Numbered from the stretch's first letter, positions 26,850 to 35,885 are shown. The stretch is 64,000 bases of DNA from Aquibacillus saliphilus (GCF_020404745.1 NZ_JAIZAP010000020.1:28058-92057), one strand, 5' to 3'. The notes: generated from the letters alone by a model not told the origin. A program made the numbers and translations.

Positions 26850-27977
26850 ATGTTAGAGTTTGATACGGACATGGATCAGCTTGCGACGATTAAGGTAATC
26901 GGTGTTGGCGGTGGTGGAAGTAATGCTGTTAATCGAATGATAGAGCACGGCGTCCAGGGCGTTGAATTCATCGCTGTAAATACTGATGCTCAAGCCTTAA
27001 ATTTATCTAAAGCTGAAATAAAAATGCAAATAGGAACGAAACTAACACGTGGTTTGGGAGCTGGAGCGAATCCAGAAGTGGGTCGCAAAGCTGCTGAAGA
27101 AAGTAAAGAACAGCTTGAAGAAGTGTTAGGTGGCGCTGATATGGTCTTTGTTACTGCCGGCATGGGTGGCGGTACGGGAACAGGTGCTGCCCCCGTGATT
27201 GCTCAAGTTGCAAAGGAACTAGGGGCATTAACAGTAGGTGTAGTTACCCGTCCATTCAGCTTTGAAGGACGGAAGCGTTCTGCTCAAGCTGTTATAGGTA
27301 TTGATGGCTTAAAAAGCAGTGTAGATACATTAATCGTTATTCCTAATGATCGACTATTAGAAATTGTTGATAAGAATACACCGATGTTAGAAGCATTTCG
27401 TGAAGCAGATAATGTTCTTCGTCAAGGTGTACAAGGTATCTCCGATTTAATTGCTGTGCCTGGATTAATTAACGTAGACTTTGCCGATGTAAAAACAATT
27501 ATGTCTGACAAAGGTTCTGCCTTAATGGGAATTGGTATAGCTACAGGTGAAAATAGAGCAACTGAAGCTGCTAAAAAGGCAATTTCTTCGCCACTTTTAG
27601 AAACCTCTATTGATGGAGCACATGGTGTGTTAATGAACATTACTGGTGGGACAAACCTTAGTCTTTATGAAGTACAAGAAGCAGCAGATATTGTAACTTC
27701 TGCAGCTGATCAAGAAGTAAATGTTATTTTTGGTTCAGTTATTAATGAAGAGCTTAAAGATGAAATTGTTGTTACTGTTATTGCAACTGGATTCGTTGAA
27801 ACTCAAAGCGATTCCGCAAAACCAAAACAACGTCCGGTGACGAATACAACGCACCAGACTGGTGAAAGAAAACGAGATGAATCTCGTAGAGAAGCACCAG
27901 CTGAACAAAAGGTTAAGCAAGAGGAAGATACGCTTGATATACCTACTTTCTTACGTAATAGAAACCGTAGAAGATAA
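26850..27977 (+). CDS. ftsZ: Cell division protein FtsZ
   Basis: A 375-residue tubulin-like GTPase that forms the Z ring. The GTP-binding signature GGGTGTG is near residue 108, with [16 protein letters not shown] at the N-terminus and the T7 loop region [11 protein letters not shown] near 207. A variable linker ends in the conserved C-terminal peptide ([13 protein letters not shown]), which binds FtsA, SepF and other partners. Strong terminator downstream. Confidence 0.98.
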   Translation: MLEFDTDMDQLATIKVIGVGGGGSNAVNRMIEHGVQGVEFIAVNTDAQALNLSKAEIKMQIGTKLTRGLGAGANPEVGRKAAEESKEQLEEVLGGADMVFVTAGMGGGTGTGAAPVIAQVAKELGALTVGVVTRPFSFEGRKRSAQAVIGIDGLKSSVDTLIVIPNDRLLEIVDKNTPMLEAFREADNVLRQGVQGISDLIAVPGLINVDFADVKTIMSDKGSALMGIGIATGENRATEAAKKAISSPLLETSIDGAHGVLMNITGGTNLSLYEVQEAADIVTSAADQEVNVIFGSVINEELKDEIVVTVIATGFVETQSDSAKPKQRPVTNTTHQTGERKRDESRREAPAEQKVKQEEDTLDIPTFLRNRNRRR

Positions 27978-27990
27978 CAAAACATATAGA

Positions 27991-28031
27991 AGGCCTAATT
28001 GGAATATTAATTTCCGATTAGGCCTTTTTTT
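27991..28031 (+). terminator. Terminator after ftsZ
   Basis: AGGCCTAAT and ATTAGGCCT form a 9-bp outer stem with further inner GGAA/TTTCC pairing, followed by seven Ts. Confidence 0.92.
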
Positions 28032-28069
28032 ATGGTCCAATAAATTATAATTTGGACTCCTGTGGATTA

Positions 28070-28265
28070 TTAATTCTTAGGGGCCTCGTCTTTCTCCAGA
28101 GCAAAAAGTACTTCACTGAATTTACTTCGAAGTTTTTGTACGGTGTAATTTAAATTTCCGCCCTCCCCGGTCTAAGGGTAATCACTAAGGAAGGTGCTAA
28201 AAGAAGAAATACGTGTCCCTTGATATTTCAAAAGCGACGTGAGCTTTTGATCTTTGACTACAATA
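28070..28265. repeat. Degenerate copy of dispersed repeat family R (minus orientation)
   Basis: On the minus strand, GACAC-TATTTCT, TTTAGC-ACCTTCCTTAGT and TACCCTTAG align with the core of the copies at 31100 and 38766 (CTAAGTTGCCTTCCTT then CACCCT). The outer ends are not clearly recognisable. It fills most of the 500-base gap between ftsZ and spoIIGA, which has no coding sequence that I can recognise. Confidence 0.45.
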
Positions 28266-28353
28266 TGTCTAAAGCTGTTGATAGATTAGAAATACAGAGT
28301 TGCAATCGTTCGAACTTAATTTTAAAAAACACTTTAAATATAAAGTTTCACTG

Positions 28354-28440
28354 TCTGACAAATTTACTAATAACCTCTGAAAATTAGTTGTTGATATATC
28401 ACAAAATGCGACAGACTTTTAAAACTATATTCGCTATACT
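28354..28440 (+). promoter_or_regulatory. spoIIG-type promoter with candidate Spo0A boxes
   Basis: TATACT at 28435-28440 lies about 40 nt before spoIIGA. A -35-like GCGACA (28408-28413) is 21 nt away, close to the unusual 22-nt spacing of the B. subtilis spoIIG promoter that Spo0A~P activates. On the minus strand TCTGTCGCA (28415-28407) and TTTGTCAGA (28362-28354) each match 7 of 9 bases of the 0A-box TTTGTCGAA. Confidence 0.5.
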
Positions 28441-28479
28441 AACAACAAACCTTAATAAGCACTTGAAAGGAAGAATTAA

Positions 28480-29400
28480 GTGACTATCTATTTAGATGCG
28501 ATTTGGCTACTAAACTTTTTGCTAGATTGGATGATTCTATTGTTAACGCAATGGATAGTAAAAGATAATACGAGAGGTTTACGGATTATGGCTGGAGCAT
28601 TTGTAGCTTCTGCTTTAGTACCAATCACTTTATTTCTTCCAGATTCATTTTTTGTGAGCCCTTTTGGTAAGGGACTTTTTTCATTATTAATCATTTTGAT
28701 GTCATTTGGATTTACCAATGTTCATCAATTTATCAAGAGACTTTTATCTTTTTATTTTGTTTCTTTTGCACTCGGGGGTGGATTAATTGCAATACATTTT
28801 ATGTTAGGGAGGCAAATGACTGCTTCTAATAGTGGAATATTAACATTTCAAACCGGATATGGAGATCAAATCAGTTGGTTGTTTGTAGGTGTTGGATTTC
28901 CTATTATTTGGTGGTACACAAAATCTCAAATGGACAAGCAAAAATTAGAAAATTTTCGGCAAGAACAATTATATAATGTGACCATCCAGCTAAAAGGTAA
29001 AGCTATTTCTACAATTGGCTATGTGGATAGTGGTAACCAGTTAGTTGATCCTTTTTCAAGAAAACCAGTTGTCATATGTGATCAAGAATTTTTACTTAAT
29101 TGGTTTACTATTGAGGATTTGGAATTACTTAAAAATGCTAAGGATAATTTAAACTTTAAATTAATTCCAACAAATTGGAATGATTTTATTCATATCCTTC
29201 CATACCAAGGTGTAGATGGGAATCGTACCTTCATGATTGTATTAAAGCCGGATAAGTTTATCGTTAATTTTGATAGCAAAGAAATATCAACTAAAAAAGT
29301 ATTAGTTGGAATCCAATTTGGACAATTAGCACCAGACGGTAGCTATCATTGTCTGTTGCACCCGCAAATATTTAAACATTCGGTAGCAACTTCCGCATAA
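28480..29400 (+). CDS. spoIIGA: Sporulation sigma-E factor-processing peptidase SpoIIGA
   Basis: A 306-residue membrane-embedded aspartic protease: five hydrophobic segments in the first 150 residues and a C-terminal protease domain with the catalytic aspartate in VDSGN at residue 183, the same position as in B. subtilis. It removes the pro-sequence of SigE in the mother cell after a signal from SpoIIR. GTG 28480 follows AAAGGAAG. sigE begins 26 nt downstream. Confidence 0.94.
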   Translation: MTIYLDAIWLLNFLLDWMILLLTQWIVKDNTRGLRIMAGAFVASALVPITLFLPDSFFVSPFGKGLFSLLIILMSFGFTNVHQFIKRLLSFYFVSFALGGGLIAIHFMLGRQMTASNSGILTFQTGYGDQISWLFVGVGFPIIWWYTKSQMDKQKLENFRQEQLYNVTIQLKGKAISTIGYVDSGNQLVDPFSRKPVVICDQEFLLNWFTIEDLELLKNAKDNLNFKLIPTNWNDFIHILPYQGVDGNRTFMIVLKPDKFIVNFDSKEISTKKVLVGIQFGQLAPDGSYHCLLHPQIFKHSVATSA

Positions 29401-29426
29401 TCAAGGGGAAAAGGAGATGTTAACAG

Positions 29427-30146
29427 ATGAAGAGATGGAAGTTTAAAATTCAATTATGGTGGTACAAAATATTAGTTAAGTTAGGCTATAAAACAGATGA
29501 AATCTATTACATAGGTGGAAGCGAACCATTGCCACCACCGTTGTCTAAGGATGAAGAACAAGAATTATTAAAAAGACTTCCTGTTGAAGATAAAGCGGCA
29601 AGAGCAATGCTAATAGAACGGAATCTCCGATTAGTTGTTTATATTGCAAGAAAATTCGAAAATACTGGGATTAATATTGAAGATTTAATAAGTATAGGAA
29701 CGATCGGACTGATTAAGGCTATTAATACCTTTAATCCTGAGAAAAAAATTAAATTAGCAACCTATGCTTCTCGTTGTATCGAAAATGAGATATTAATGTA
29801 TCTTAGAAAAAATAACAAATTGAAATCTGAAATATCATTTGATGAACCTCTAAATATTGACTGGGACGGAAATGAATTATTATTATCTGATGTCTTAGGT
29901 ACAGACGATGATGTGACGATAAAGGATTTAGAGGCGAATGTCGATAAAAACTTGCTTAGAAAAGCCTTAGAACAATTAAATGACAGAGAGAAACAAATAA
30001 TGGAACTTCGTTTTGGATTAATAGGAGTAGAAGAAAAAACACAAAAAGATGTTGCTGATATGTTAGGCATATCTCAATCATATATTTCCCGACTTGAGAA
30101 AAAAATAATTAGGCGCTTGAAAAAAGAATTTAATAAAATGGTCTAG
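29427..30146 (+). CDS. sigE: RNA polymerase sigma factor SigE (pro-sigma-E)
   Basis: A 239-residue sigma-70 family protein that directs early mother-cell transcription. The basic, amphipathic first 27 or so residues are the membrane-binding pro-sequence ending near EIYYIGG, the site where SpoIIGA cuts. Region 2 contains [14 protein letters not shown] and [13 protein letters not shown]; region 4 ends with a helix-turn-helix ([21 protein letters not shown]). No terminator follows, so read-through into sigG is possible, as in B. subtilis. Confidence 0.97.
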   Translation: MKRWKFKIQLWWYKILVKLGYKTDEIYYIGGSEPLPPPLSKDEEQELLKRLPVEDKAARAMLIERNLRLVVYIARKFENTGINIEDLISIGTIGLIKAINTFNPEKKIKLATYASRCIENEILMYLRKNNKLKSEISFDEPLNIDWDGNELLLSDVLGTDDDVTIKDLEANVDKNLLRKALEQLNDREKQIMELRFGLIGVEEKTQKDVADMLGISQSYISRLEKKIIRRLKKEFNKMV

Positions 30147-30202
30147 CCCCTATAATTCAATGCTTTTATCAATTTTTGAACTATTTTCAAACTAAACCAA
30201 TT

Positions 30203-30232
30203 GCATAAAAACCCTCCCAACCGGAGATACTG
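30203..30232 (+). promoter_or_regulatory. Sigma-F/sigma-G-type promoter of sigG
   Basis: GCATA at 30203-30207 and GGAGATACTG at 30223-30232, 15 nt apart, fit the sigma-F consensus (GYATA and GGnnAnAnTR). The predicted start of transcription is near 30239, leaving a leader of about 30 nt. Confidence 0.75.
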
Positions 30233-30263
30233 TTCCATGAATAGCATCCCCAACTGGGAGGGT
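30211..30263 (+). promoter_or_regulatory. Hairpin sequestering the sigG ribosome-binding site on read-through mRNA
   Basis: ACCCTCCCA (30211-30219) is perfectly complementary to TGGGAGGGT (30255-30263), which contains the sigG Shine-Dalgarno GGGAGGG. The 5' arm lies inside the spacer of the sigma-F-type promoter, so only transcripts that come from upstream (spoIIGA-sigE) carry both arms. A weaker TCCC/GGGA hairpin remains possible on the short transcript. Confidence 0.75.
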
Positions 30264-30268
30264 AGAAC

Positions 30269-31051
30269 ATGACAAGACATAAAGTAGAAATTTGCGGAGT
30301 AGATACCTCTAAATTACCTGTATTAAAAAATGACGAAATGAGAAGATTGTTTAAACTAATGCAATCTGGTGACGATTTATCAGCAAGAGAACAGTTGGTT
30401 AATGGTAATTTGCGACTTGTTTTAAGTGTTATTCAGCGTTTTAACAACCGTGGTGAGTATGGAGATGATTTATTTCAAGTAGGTTGTATTGGCCTTATGA
30501 AGTCTATTGATAATTTTGATTTAGGTCATAATGTTAAATTTTCAACCTATGCGGTACCGATGATTATTGGTGAAATTAGAAGATACTTACGAGATAACAA
30601 CCCAATTAGGGTCTCGCGTTCTCTTCGTGATATTGCTTACAAAGCTTTACAAGTAAGAGAAAGACTAATAAATAAATCATCAAAAGAACCAACTCCAATG
30701 GAAATAGCTGAAGAAATGGGTGTTCCACATTCGGATATTGTATTTGCAATGGATGCTATTCAAGATCCGGTATCATTGTTTGAACCGATTTACAATGATG
30801 GTGGCGATCCAATCTATGTAATGGATCAAATTAGTGATGAAAAGGATAAAGACTCAAGTTGGTTGGACAAATTATCCTTAAAAGAAGGAATGCATCGTTT
30901 GAATGATCGCGAAAAAATGATTTTGAATAAACGTTTTTTCCAGGGCAAGACACAGATGGAAGTGGCTGAGGAAATTGGAATTTCACAAGCACAAGTATCC
31001 AGGCTTGAAAAAGCAGCTATTCAAGAAATGAATAAAGAAATGTTCGAATAA
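30269..31051 (+). CDS. sigG: RNA polymerase sigma factor SigG
   Basis: A 260-residue sigma-70 family protein that runs late gene expression in the engulfed forespore. The N-terminus MTRHKVEICGVDTSKLPVLK is typical of SigG. Region 2 shows LRLVLSVIQRF and DLFQVGCIGLMKSIDNF; region 3 and the region 4 helix-turn-helix (TQMEVAEEIGISQAQVSRLEK) follow. No pro-sequence is present. Control is visible in the promoter and leader hairpin described separately. Confidence 0.97.
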   Translation: MTRHKVEICGVDTSKLPVLKNDEMRRLFKLMQSGDDLSAREQLVNGNLRLVLSVIQRFNNRGEYGDDLFQVGCIGLMKSIDNFDLGHNVKFSTYAVPMIIGEIRRYLRDNNPIRVSRSLRDIAYKALQVRERLINKSSKEPTPMEIAEEMGVPHSDIVFAMDAIQDPVSLFEPIYNDGGDPIYVMDQISDEKDKDSSWLDKLSLKEGMHRLNDREKMILNKRFFQGKTQMEVAEEIGISQAQVSRLEKAAIQEMNKEMFE

Positions 31052-31056
31052 GAAAG

Positions 31057-31100
31057 AGCCTTTATCTTGCCTACGTGAGATAAAGGCTTTTTATTTTTTT
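31057..31100 (+). terminator. Terminator after sigG
   Basis: AGCCTTTATCT and AGATAAAGGCT form a perfect 11-bp stem with a 10-nt loop, followed by a long T-rich tract. Confidence 0.93.
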
Positions 31101-31104
31101 AGGA

Positions 31105-31325
31105 GGCTATAAAATGGTTGCCATGTGGATTGTCCATGTCTAGCTTCGGCGGCTAGTCCATCTGAGGTTTTAAGCCAATTCTCTATGTTGCGAAGAATGC
31201 AGGGCGCAAAGACTTGTCTCATTGCCCCAGGGTGAACATCAAGGAAGGCAACTTAGAAAAATATCTAGAGAAATAAGTGTCTTTTTAATTCGAAGGTGCC
31301 TGCACTTTTTTCTTGTATGAAAAGA
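31105..31325 (-). repeat. Dispersed repeat family R, near full-length copy, minus orientation
   Basis: On the minus strand this segment aligns with the 38766 copy over more than 100 bases. Shared words include AAGACACTTATT, CTAAGTTGCCTTCCTT, CACCCT-GGGCAAT and, at the ends, AAAAG-GCA-GC-CC and a GGxGCT/CTAGCC-type terminus. It lies between sigG and ylmC, where B. subtilis has ylmA. No coding potential is apparent. Confidence 0.7.
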
Positions 31326-31389
31326 GAATTTTATTTTAGAGAAATAAACAAATAATCGTGCATATAGTAGTATAAAGGCAGGTGTAATT

Positions 31390-31656
31390 ATGATTAGTTT
31401 AACGGAATTACAAATCAAAGATATTATCATGGTGGAAGATGGTAAGAAGTTGGGAAATATCACTGATTTAGATATTGATGTTGATAAAGGAAAAGTATTA
31501 TACTTAGTTGTCGGAACAAAAGGAAAGGTGATGGGCCTATTTGGCAAGGAAGAAGAATTGGTTATACCATGGGAAAACATAGTAACAATTGGTTCAGATG
31601 TAATACTCATTAAGAAAAACGGACAACCAAAACTATTTACTGAAATAAACAAATGA
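31390..31656 (+). CDS. ylmC: PRC-barrel protein of the YlmC/YmxH family
   Basis: An 88-residue protein with a single PRC-barrel fold (IKDIIMVEDGKKLGNITDLDIDVDKGKVLYLVV). Members of this family occur beside sporulation sigma genes and in ymxH; function is unknown. AGGTG lies 6 nt before the ATG. It opens the ylm gene group leading to sepF and divIVA. Confidence 0.88.
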   Translation: MISLTELQIKDIIMVEDGKKLGNITDLDIDVDKGKVLYLVVGTKGKVMGLFGKEEELVIPWENIVTIGSDVILIKKNGQPKLFTEINK

Positions 31657-31721
31657 ACTAACAAACAAGAAAACATGAGAGAAATATGATAAAATAGTGG
31701 AAAACCGAGGATGATGGAGCA

Positions 31722-32525
31722 GTGGAAGCCTTTCAACAAGCAGAGAATTCAGTCTTGACGATAAAGAAGTGGACGGAAATGGAACCAAGATTAAAAGCTG
31801 GAATCACAACAAGACTTGGGGGCATAAGTAAATCTCCTTTTGATTCCATGAACATGGGACTCCATGTCCCAGATAACCCGGAGGACGTACTAAAAAATCG
31901 AATGATTCTTTCTAATATTTTAGATGTGTCTTTAGATAATTGGGTAATGGGAGAACAAGTTCACGGTACAGAAATTAATTTAATCAGTCAAGATCAAATC
32001 GGTAGGGGATCGCGTTCCCATCAAGATACACTAGCAGGTATTGATGGTATCATTACAAATCAATCTGGAGTACTTTGTACTGCTTTTTTTGCTGATTGTG
32101 TTCCATTATTCTTTTATGATCCAGAAACCAAATGGATTGGAATTGCTCATGCTGGGTGGCGTGGAACTGTTGATCAAATAGCGGTGAAAATGGTAGATCG
32201 ATTAATTGGTGTTGGCGTTAATAAAGAGTCACTACTTGCTGCGATTGGTCCATCCATAAGCAGTTCTAATTACGAAGTTGATGCCCAAGTTATAGCGCAC
32301 GTACCAGAATATATGAAGGATATAGCTGCTAAGGCAAACAAGAACGGACGTTATCTACTTGATTTACGTCAGTTAAATAAGGAATATTTACTCCAAGCAG
32401 GTATTTTAGATGAGAATATTAGTGTTACTAACTATTGTACATATACTGATGAGAAACTATTTTACTCCCATCGACGCGACCAAGGCAAAACGGGTCGTAT
32501 GTTAGGGTTTATTGGATTTTCCTGA
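31722..32525 (+). CDS. ylmD: YfiH/YlmD family purine nucleoside phosphorylase-like (PgeF) protein
   Basis: A 267-residue member of the laccase-like YfiH family. The metal-binding ligands are visible in EQVHGTEIN (His about 79), FADCVPLFFYD (Cys about 125) and IAHAGWRGT (His about 142). Members have been reported as peptidoglycan editing factors (PgeF) and as purine nucleoside phosphorylases/adenosine deaminases, so the activity here is open. Start GTG 31722 follows GATGGAG. An extended -10-like TGATAAAAT occurs 30 nt upstream. Confidence 0.88.
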   Translation: MEAFQQAENSVLTIKKWTEMEPRLKAGITTRLGGISKSPFDSMNMGLHVPDNPEDVLKNRMILSNILDVSLDNWVMGEQVHGTEINLISQDQIGRGSRSHQDTLAGIDGIITNQSGVLCTAFFADCVPLFFYDPETKWIGIAHAGWRGTVDQIAVKMVDRLIGVGVNKESLLAAIGPSISSSNYEVDAQVIAHVPEYMKDIAAKANKNGRYLLDLRQLNKEYLLQAGILDENISVTNYCTYTDEKLFYSHRRDQGKTGRMLGFIGFS

Positions 32526-32549
32526 AATGAGTAGAAAGGAGATATTTTA

Positions 32550-33227
32550 GTGACTGTACTAGCTAACTTAGAAGAAATTCGATCAACTATTAAACGAGCT
32601 TGTGACAAGGTAAATCGAAATGAGGAAGATATTACCGTCATAGGCGTGACAAAATATGTTACAATAAAGCGAACTGAGGAAGCAATTGAAGCCGGTATCA
32701 ATCATTTAGGTGAAAATCGACTAGAAGGTCTCCTAGAAAAATTCACCTCAATTGAAGATAGGGCAAATTGGCATTTTATCGGTTCATTGCAGTCGAGGAA
32801 AGTTAGAGATTTAATTGACAAAGTGGATTATATTCATTCATTGGATCGCAAATCCCTAGCTAAAGAAATTAATAAACGAGCTAATCGGACAATCCCTTGC
32901 TTTGTTCAAGTCAATGTTAGCGGTGAAGAGTCTAAACATGGATTGAATCTCGAAGATGTACCTGATTTCATCGACCAATTAAAAAATTTCTCGAATATTA
33001 AAGTAGTTGGGTTAATGACTATGGCTCCTCACGTAGAAAATGAACAGCTACTAAGGAATACGTTTAAAGAATTAAGACTGATGAGGGATAAGATAAACAA
33101 ACAAGGATTAGAACACGCGCCATGTTCGTATTTATCAATGGGTATGAGTAATGATTATGCTATTGCTATTGAAGAAGGGGCCACGCATGTAAGAATAGGG
33201 TCAAAATTAGTTGGTTCTAATGATTGA
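32550..33227 (+). CDS. ylmE: PLP homeostasis protein (YggS/PLPBP family)
   Basis: A 225-residue TIM-barrel protein that binds pyridoxal phosphate and helps control free PLP. The PLP lysine is in the first strand (VIGVTKYV, about residue 35), followed by HLGENRLEGLLEKF, WHFIGSLQSRKV, SGEESKHGL, LMTMAP and the phosphate-binding LSMGMSNDYAIAIEEGATHVRIGS. GTG 32550 follows AAAGGAGAT. Placement before sepF is conserved. Confidence 0.93.
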   Translation: MTVLANLEEIRSTIKRACDKVNRNEEDITVIGVTKYVTIKRTEEAIEAGINHLGENRLEGLLEKFTSIEDRANWHFIGSLQSRKVRDLIDKVDYIHSLDRKSLAKEINKRANRTIPCFVQVNVSGEESKHGLNLEDVPDFIDQLKNFSNIKVVGLMTMAPHVENEQLLRNTFKELRLMRDKINKQGLEHAPCSYLSMGMSNDYAIAIEEGATHVRIGSKLVGSND

Positions 33228-33238
33228 GGTGAAATGAA

Positions 33239-33664
33239 ATGAGTATAAAAAACAAATTAAAAACTTTTTTCTCTATGGAAGATGAATACGAATATGTCGA
33301 AGAAGAGGAACTAAATCTACCTGAACAAACCAACAACAAGGATAAAGGTCAAAATGTTGTTAGTTTAAAGGCTATGAAATCATCCTCAAAAGTTGTCCTA
33401 TGTGAACCTAGGTCATATAATGAGGCACAAGAGATCGCTGATCACATCGTCAATCGAAGGTCGGTTGTGATAAATTTGCAACGAATTGAACATTCCCAGG
33501 CGAAGCGAGTCGTAGACTTTTTAAGTGGAACTGTTTATGCTGTATCTGGAGAAATTCAAAAACTAGGATCTCAAACATTTCTTTGTACACCGAACAATGT
33601 AGATGTGTCCGGTAGTATAACTGATCTATTAAATGACGAAGATATAGAACAAAAAGGGTGGTAG
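33239..33664 (+). CDS. sepF: Cell division protein SepF
   Basis: A 141-residue protein with an N-terminal amphipathic membrane-binding helix ([18 protein letters not shown]), an acidic linker and a C-terminal globular domain ([19 protein letters not shown] ... [20 protein letters not shown]). SepF rings bind the FtsZ tail and organise Z filaments, and can partly replace FtsA. ATG 33239 lies 11 nt after ylmE with GAGGTGA before it; ylmG follows after 5 nt. Confidence 0.95.
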   Translation: MSIKNKLKTFFSMEDEYEYVEEEELNLPEQTNNKDKGQNVVSLKAMKSSSKVVLCEPRSYNEAQEIADHIVNRRSVVINLQRIEHSQAKRVVDFLSGTVYAVSGEIQKLGSQTFLCTPNNVDVSGSITDLLNDEDIEQKGW

Positions 33665-33669
33665 AATAG

Positions 33670-33930
33670 ATGTACCAATTATTTAGCATAGTGAGTACAG
33701 TAATGGAGCTATATAGTTTTGCTTTAATAGCATACATATTAATGTCATGGTTTCCAGGAGCAAGAGAATCTTCTATCGGTAGTTTCTTAGGTAGAATAGT
33801 CGAACCATATTTAGAACCTTTTAGAAAGATTATACCTCCATTAGGCATGATAGACATTTCACCGATTGTAGCTATCTTAGTATTACAATTTGCTTCTACT
33901 GGTCTGTGGGCATTATATGGAATGCTTTAA
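33670..33930 (+). CDS. ylmG: YggT family membrane protein YlmG
   Basis: An 86-residue protein with two membrane helices (about 2-25 and 60-83) joined by a conserved loop ([32 protein letters not shown]). The YggT family lies beside division genes and is linked to membrane or nucleoid organisation in plastids and cyanobacteria. A terminator follows. Confidence 0.92.
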   Translation: MYQLFSIVSTVMELYSFALIAYILMSWFPGARESSIGSFLGRIVEPYLEPFRKIIPPLGMIDISPIVAILVLQFASTGLWALYGML

Positions 33931-33940
33931 CTCCTAAAGT

Positions 33941-33970
33941 AAAAAAACTTGGCTAGTGCCGAGTTTTTTA
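33941..33970 (+). terminator. Terminator after ylmG
   Basis: AAAAAACT-GGC and GCC-AGTTTTTT form a stem with a 4-nt loop and end in a T-run. Confidence 0.88.
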
Positions 33971-34068
33971 TTGTTCTAGGAATTTATAAAATGAACTTAA
34001 CTTGAGTCAACTTCCTAATTACAATACCAAGCCATATCCCAACAACATATAGAACTAGGTGATGAAAA

Positions 34069-34839
34069 GTGGATATATATCAGCATTTTAGAAAAGAAGA
34101 ACATCCATTTATCGATCAAGTCCTTTCATGGAAGGAAAGCTTAGATCGCAATTATCAGCGACGAATAAGTGATTTTCTAACTCCGAGAGAACAAACAATC
34201 TTCCAGTCGATTGTTGGAAATAACGAGGATTATACCTGGGGACTCTTTGGTGGGATAGAATCCGAACGGAAACGTGCGATTCTTGCTCCTTACTATGAAG
34301 AGATTAATCAATCCGATTATGGAATTACTTTGTTAGAAGCAACCTATCCAACCAAATTTATTACGCTTGAACATCGTGATGTACTTGGCGCTTTTTTATC
34401 AATGGGTATTAAACGAAAAAAACTAGGTGACCTTATTGTTCAAGAAGGAGTAATACAAATTATAGTCGCCGAGGAAGTAGCTACATATGTAAAAACGAAT
34501 TTGATAGAAGTAAAAAAAGCAAAAGTATCATTGGCAGAGACGTCGATAGACAACTTATTGCCAAACAATGAAACATGGGAATCACGTGCGACTACTGTAG
34601 CGTCGTTACGATTAGATGTAGTTATAAAGGATATATATAATATTTCACGACAAAATGCAGTCGATTTTATCCAAAAAGGTCTCGTTAAAGTCAACTTTAG
34701 GAAAGTGGAAAACCCAGCTTTTCAATTAGAGGAAGCTGATTTGATTTCGCTAAGAGGAAAAGGACGTAGTAGATTAAAAGAAATACATGGTTTATCGAAA
34801 AAAGAAAAGTGGAAAATTACTACAGAAAAATTAAAATAA
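34069..34839 (+). CDS. ylmH: S4-domain RNA-binding protein YlmH
   Basis: A 256-residue protein with a C-terminal S4 RNA-binding domain (about 180-245, RLDVVIKDIYNISRQNAVDFIQKGLVKVN). In B. subtilis YlmH (RqcP2) binds stalled 50S subunits and can act in the ribosome quality control pathway of RqcH, whose gene is also in this window at 58740-60461. GTG 34069 follows AGGTGAT. Its transcript starts after the ylmG terminator. Confidence 0.93.
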   Translation: MDIYQHFRKEEHPFIDQVLSWKESLDRNYQRRISDFLTPREQTIFQSIVGNNEDYTWGLFGGIESERKRAILAPYYEEINQSDYGITLLEATYPTKFITLEHRDVLGAFLSMGIKRKKLGDLIVQEGVIQIIVAEEVATYVKTNLIEVKKAKVSLAETSIDNLLPNNETWESRATTVASLRLDVVIKDIYNISRQNAVDFIQKGLVKVNFRKVENPAFQLEEADLISLRGKGRSRLKEIHGLSKKEKWKITTEKLK

Positions 34840-34982
34840 TCAAAAACGTGCAGGAATTTCTTATTTTATGTCGAATTAAGTAATTACTGATAGTTTCTGC
34901 TATTCTATTGTGTATTCAATTGTTAAGATAAGAACTAGTAGATTTACGAATTGAAATAGACTTCTGTAAGGAGGTGGCCGGT

Positions 34983-35498
34983 GTGCCATTAACACCATTG
35001 GATATTCATAATAAAGAGTTTACTCGTGGATTTAGAGGTTATGACGAAGATGAAGTAAACGAATTTTTAGATCAAATTATCAAGGATTATGAGCTGGTAA
35101 TTCGAGAAAAAAAAGAATTGAAGGAAAAAGTAGAGCAATTAAATGAAAAACTAGGACACTTTTCTAATATTGAGCAAACATTAAACAAGTCAATTCTTGT
35201 TGCTCAGGAAACGGCAGAAGAGGTTACTGGTAATGCAAAGAAAGAATCTAAATTAATTATTAAAGAAGCAGAAAAAAATGCTGATCGGATTATAAATGAG
35301 TCCCTTCACAAATCACGTCGTATTTCGATTGAAGTTGAAGAACTAAGAAAGCAAGCTAAGGTATTTCGCACTAGACTTAAAATGCTTGTCGAAGCTCAAT
35401 TAGAATTAGTTGAGAATGACGATTGGGATGGGTTATTTGATACTGAAATAGATGAAGATGCTGAATATACGAAAGAAAAGGTTGAAAATAATTACTAA
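34983..35498 (+). CDS. divIVA: Septum site/pole protein DivIVA
   Basis: A 171-residue coiled-coil protein that marks negatively curved membrane and recruits partners to septa and poles. The N-terminal lipid-binding domain (LTPLDIHNKEFTRGFRGYDEDEVNEFLDQ) is conserved, with a long coiled coil and a second conserved block (AEKNADRIINESLHKSRRI). GTG 34983, six bases after GGAGGTG, is chosen; the earlier GTG at 34974 overlaps that site and gives three non-conserved residues. Confidence 0.95.
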   Translation: MPLTPLDIHNKEFTRGFRGYDEDEVNEFLDQIIKDYELVIREKKELKEKVEQLNEKLGHFSNIEQTLNKSILVAQETAEEVTGNAKKESKLIIKEAEKNADRIINESLHKSRRISIEVEELRKQAKVFRTRLKMLVEAQLELVENDDWDGLFDTEIDEDAEYTKEKVENNY

Positions 35499-35501
35499 AC
35501 C

Positions 35502-35530
35502 TTGACGTTTATTCTGTTTTTACATATAAT
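35502..35530 (+). promoter_or_regulatory. Sigma-A promoter of ileS
   Basis: TTGACG (35502-35507) and TATAAT (35525-35530) are exactly 17 bases apart, just after divIVA and before the T-box leader. Confidence 0.9.
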
Positions 35531-35544
35531 TCAATAACATAAGT

Positions 35545-35885
35545 GATTTTAATTTATGAAAAAAGATGTTATTTGTACTATCGATGATAAAAGTGAATTA
35601 TATTAACTACAAAGACAGGGAAAGTATGGAAGTTGTTGTTGGCAAAGCGAGTTAGGGATGGTGTAAGCCTAATGCAACAGACTTTTTAAAAAATCACCCT
35701 TTAGTATCCATTTTGAAAAAAACTTTTAGTAAAAATGGACGTCTCATTCACGTTACGAATTTCAAGTGGATTTTAGTACTTATTAGTCTATCTAATTCTA
35801 GATGGTTTAGGTATTAAAGTCTATAAGGGTGGTACCGCGAGTTCTTCTCGTCCCTTTGGGATAAGAAGGGCTTTTTTTATTTGTC
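35545..35885 (+). ncRNA. T-box riboswitch of ileS
   Basis: The leader contains the canonical T-box word AGGGTGGTACCGCGA at 35826-35840, an upstream AG-rich region and GGGATGGTG stem I words, and a terminator (CCCTT...AAGGG then seven Ts, 35852-35878) that the antiterminator would displace. Uncharged tRNA-Ile should favour read-through. Two ATC triplets (35693-35695 and 35706-35708) are possible specifier codons; both encode isoleucine. Confidence 0.93.
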
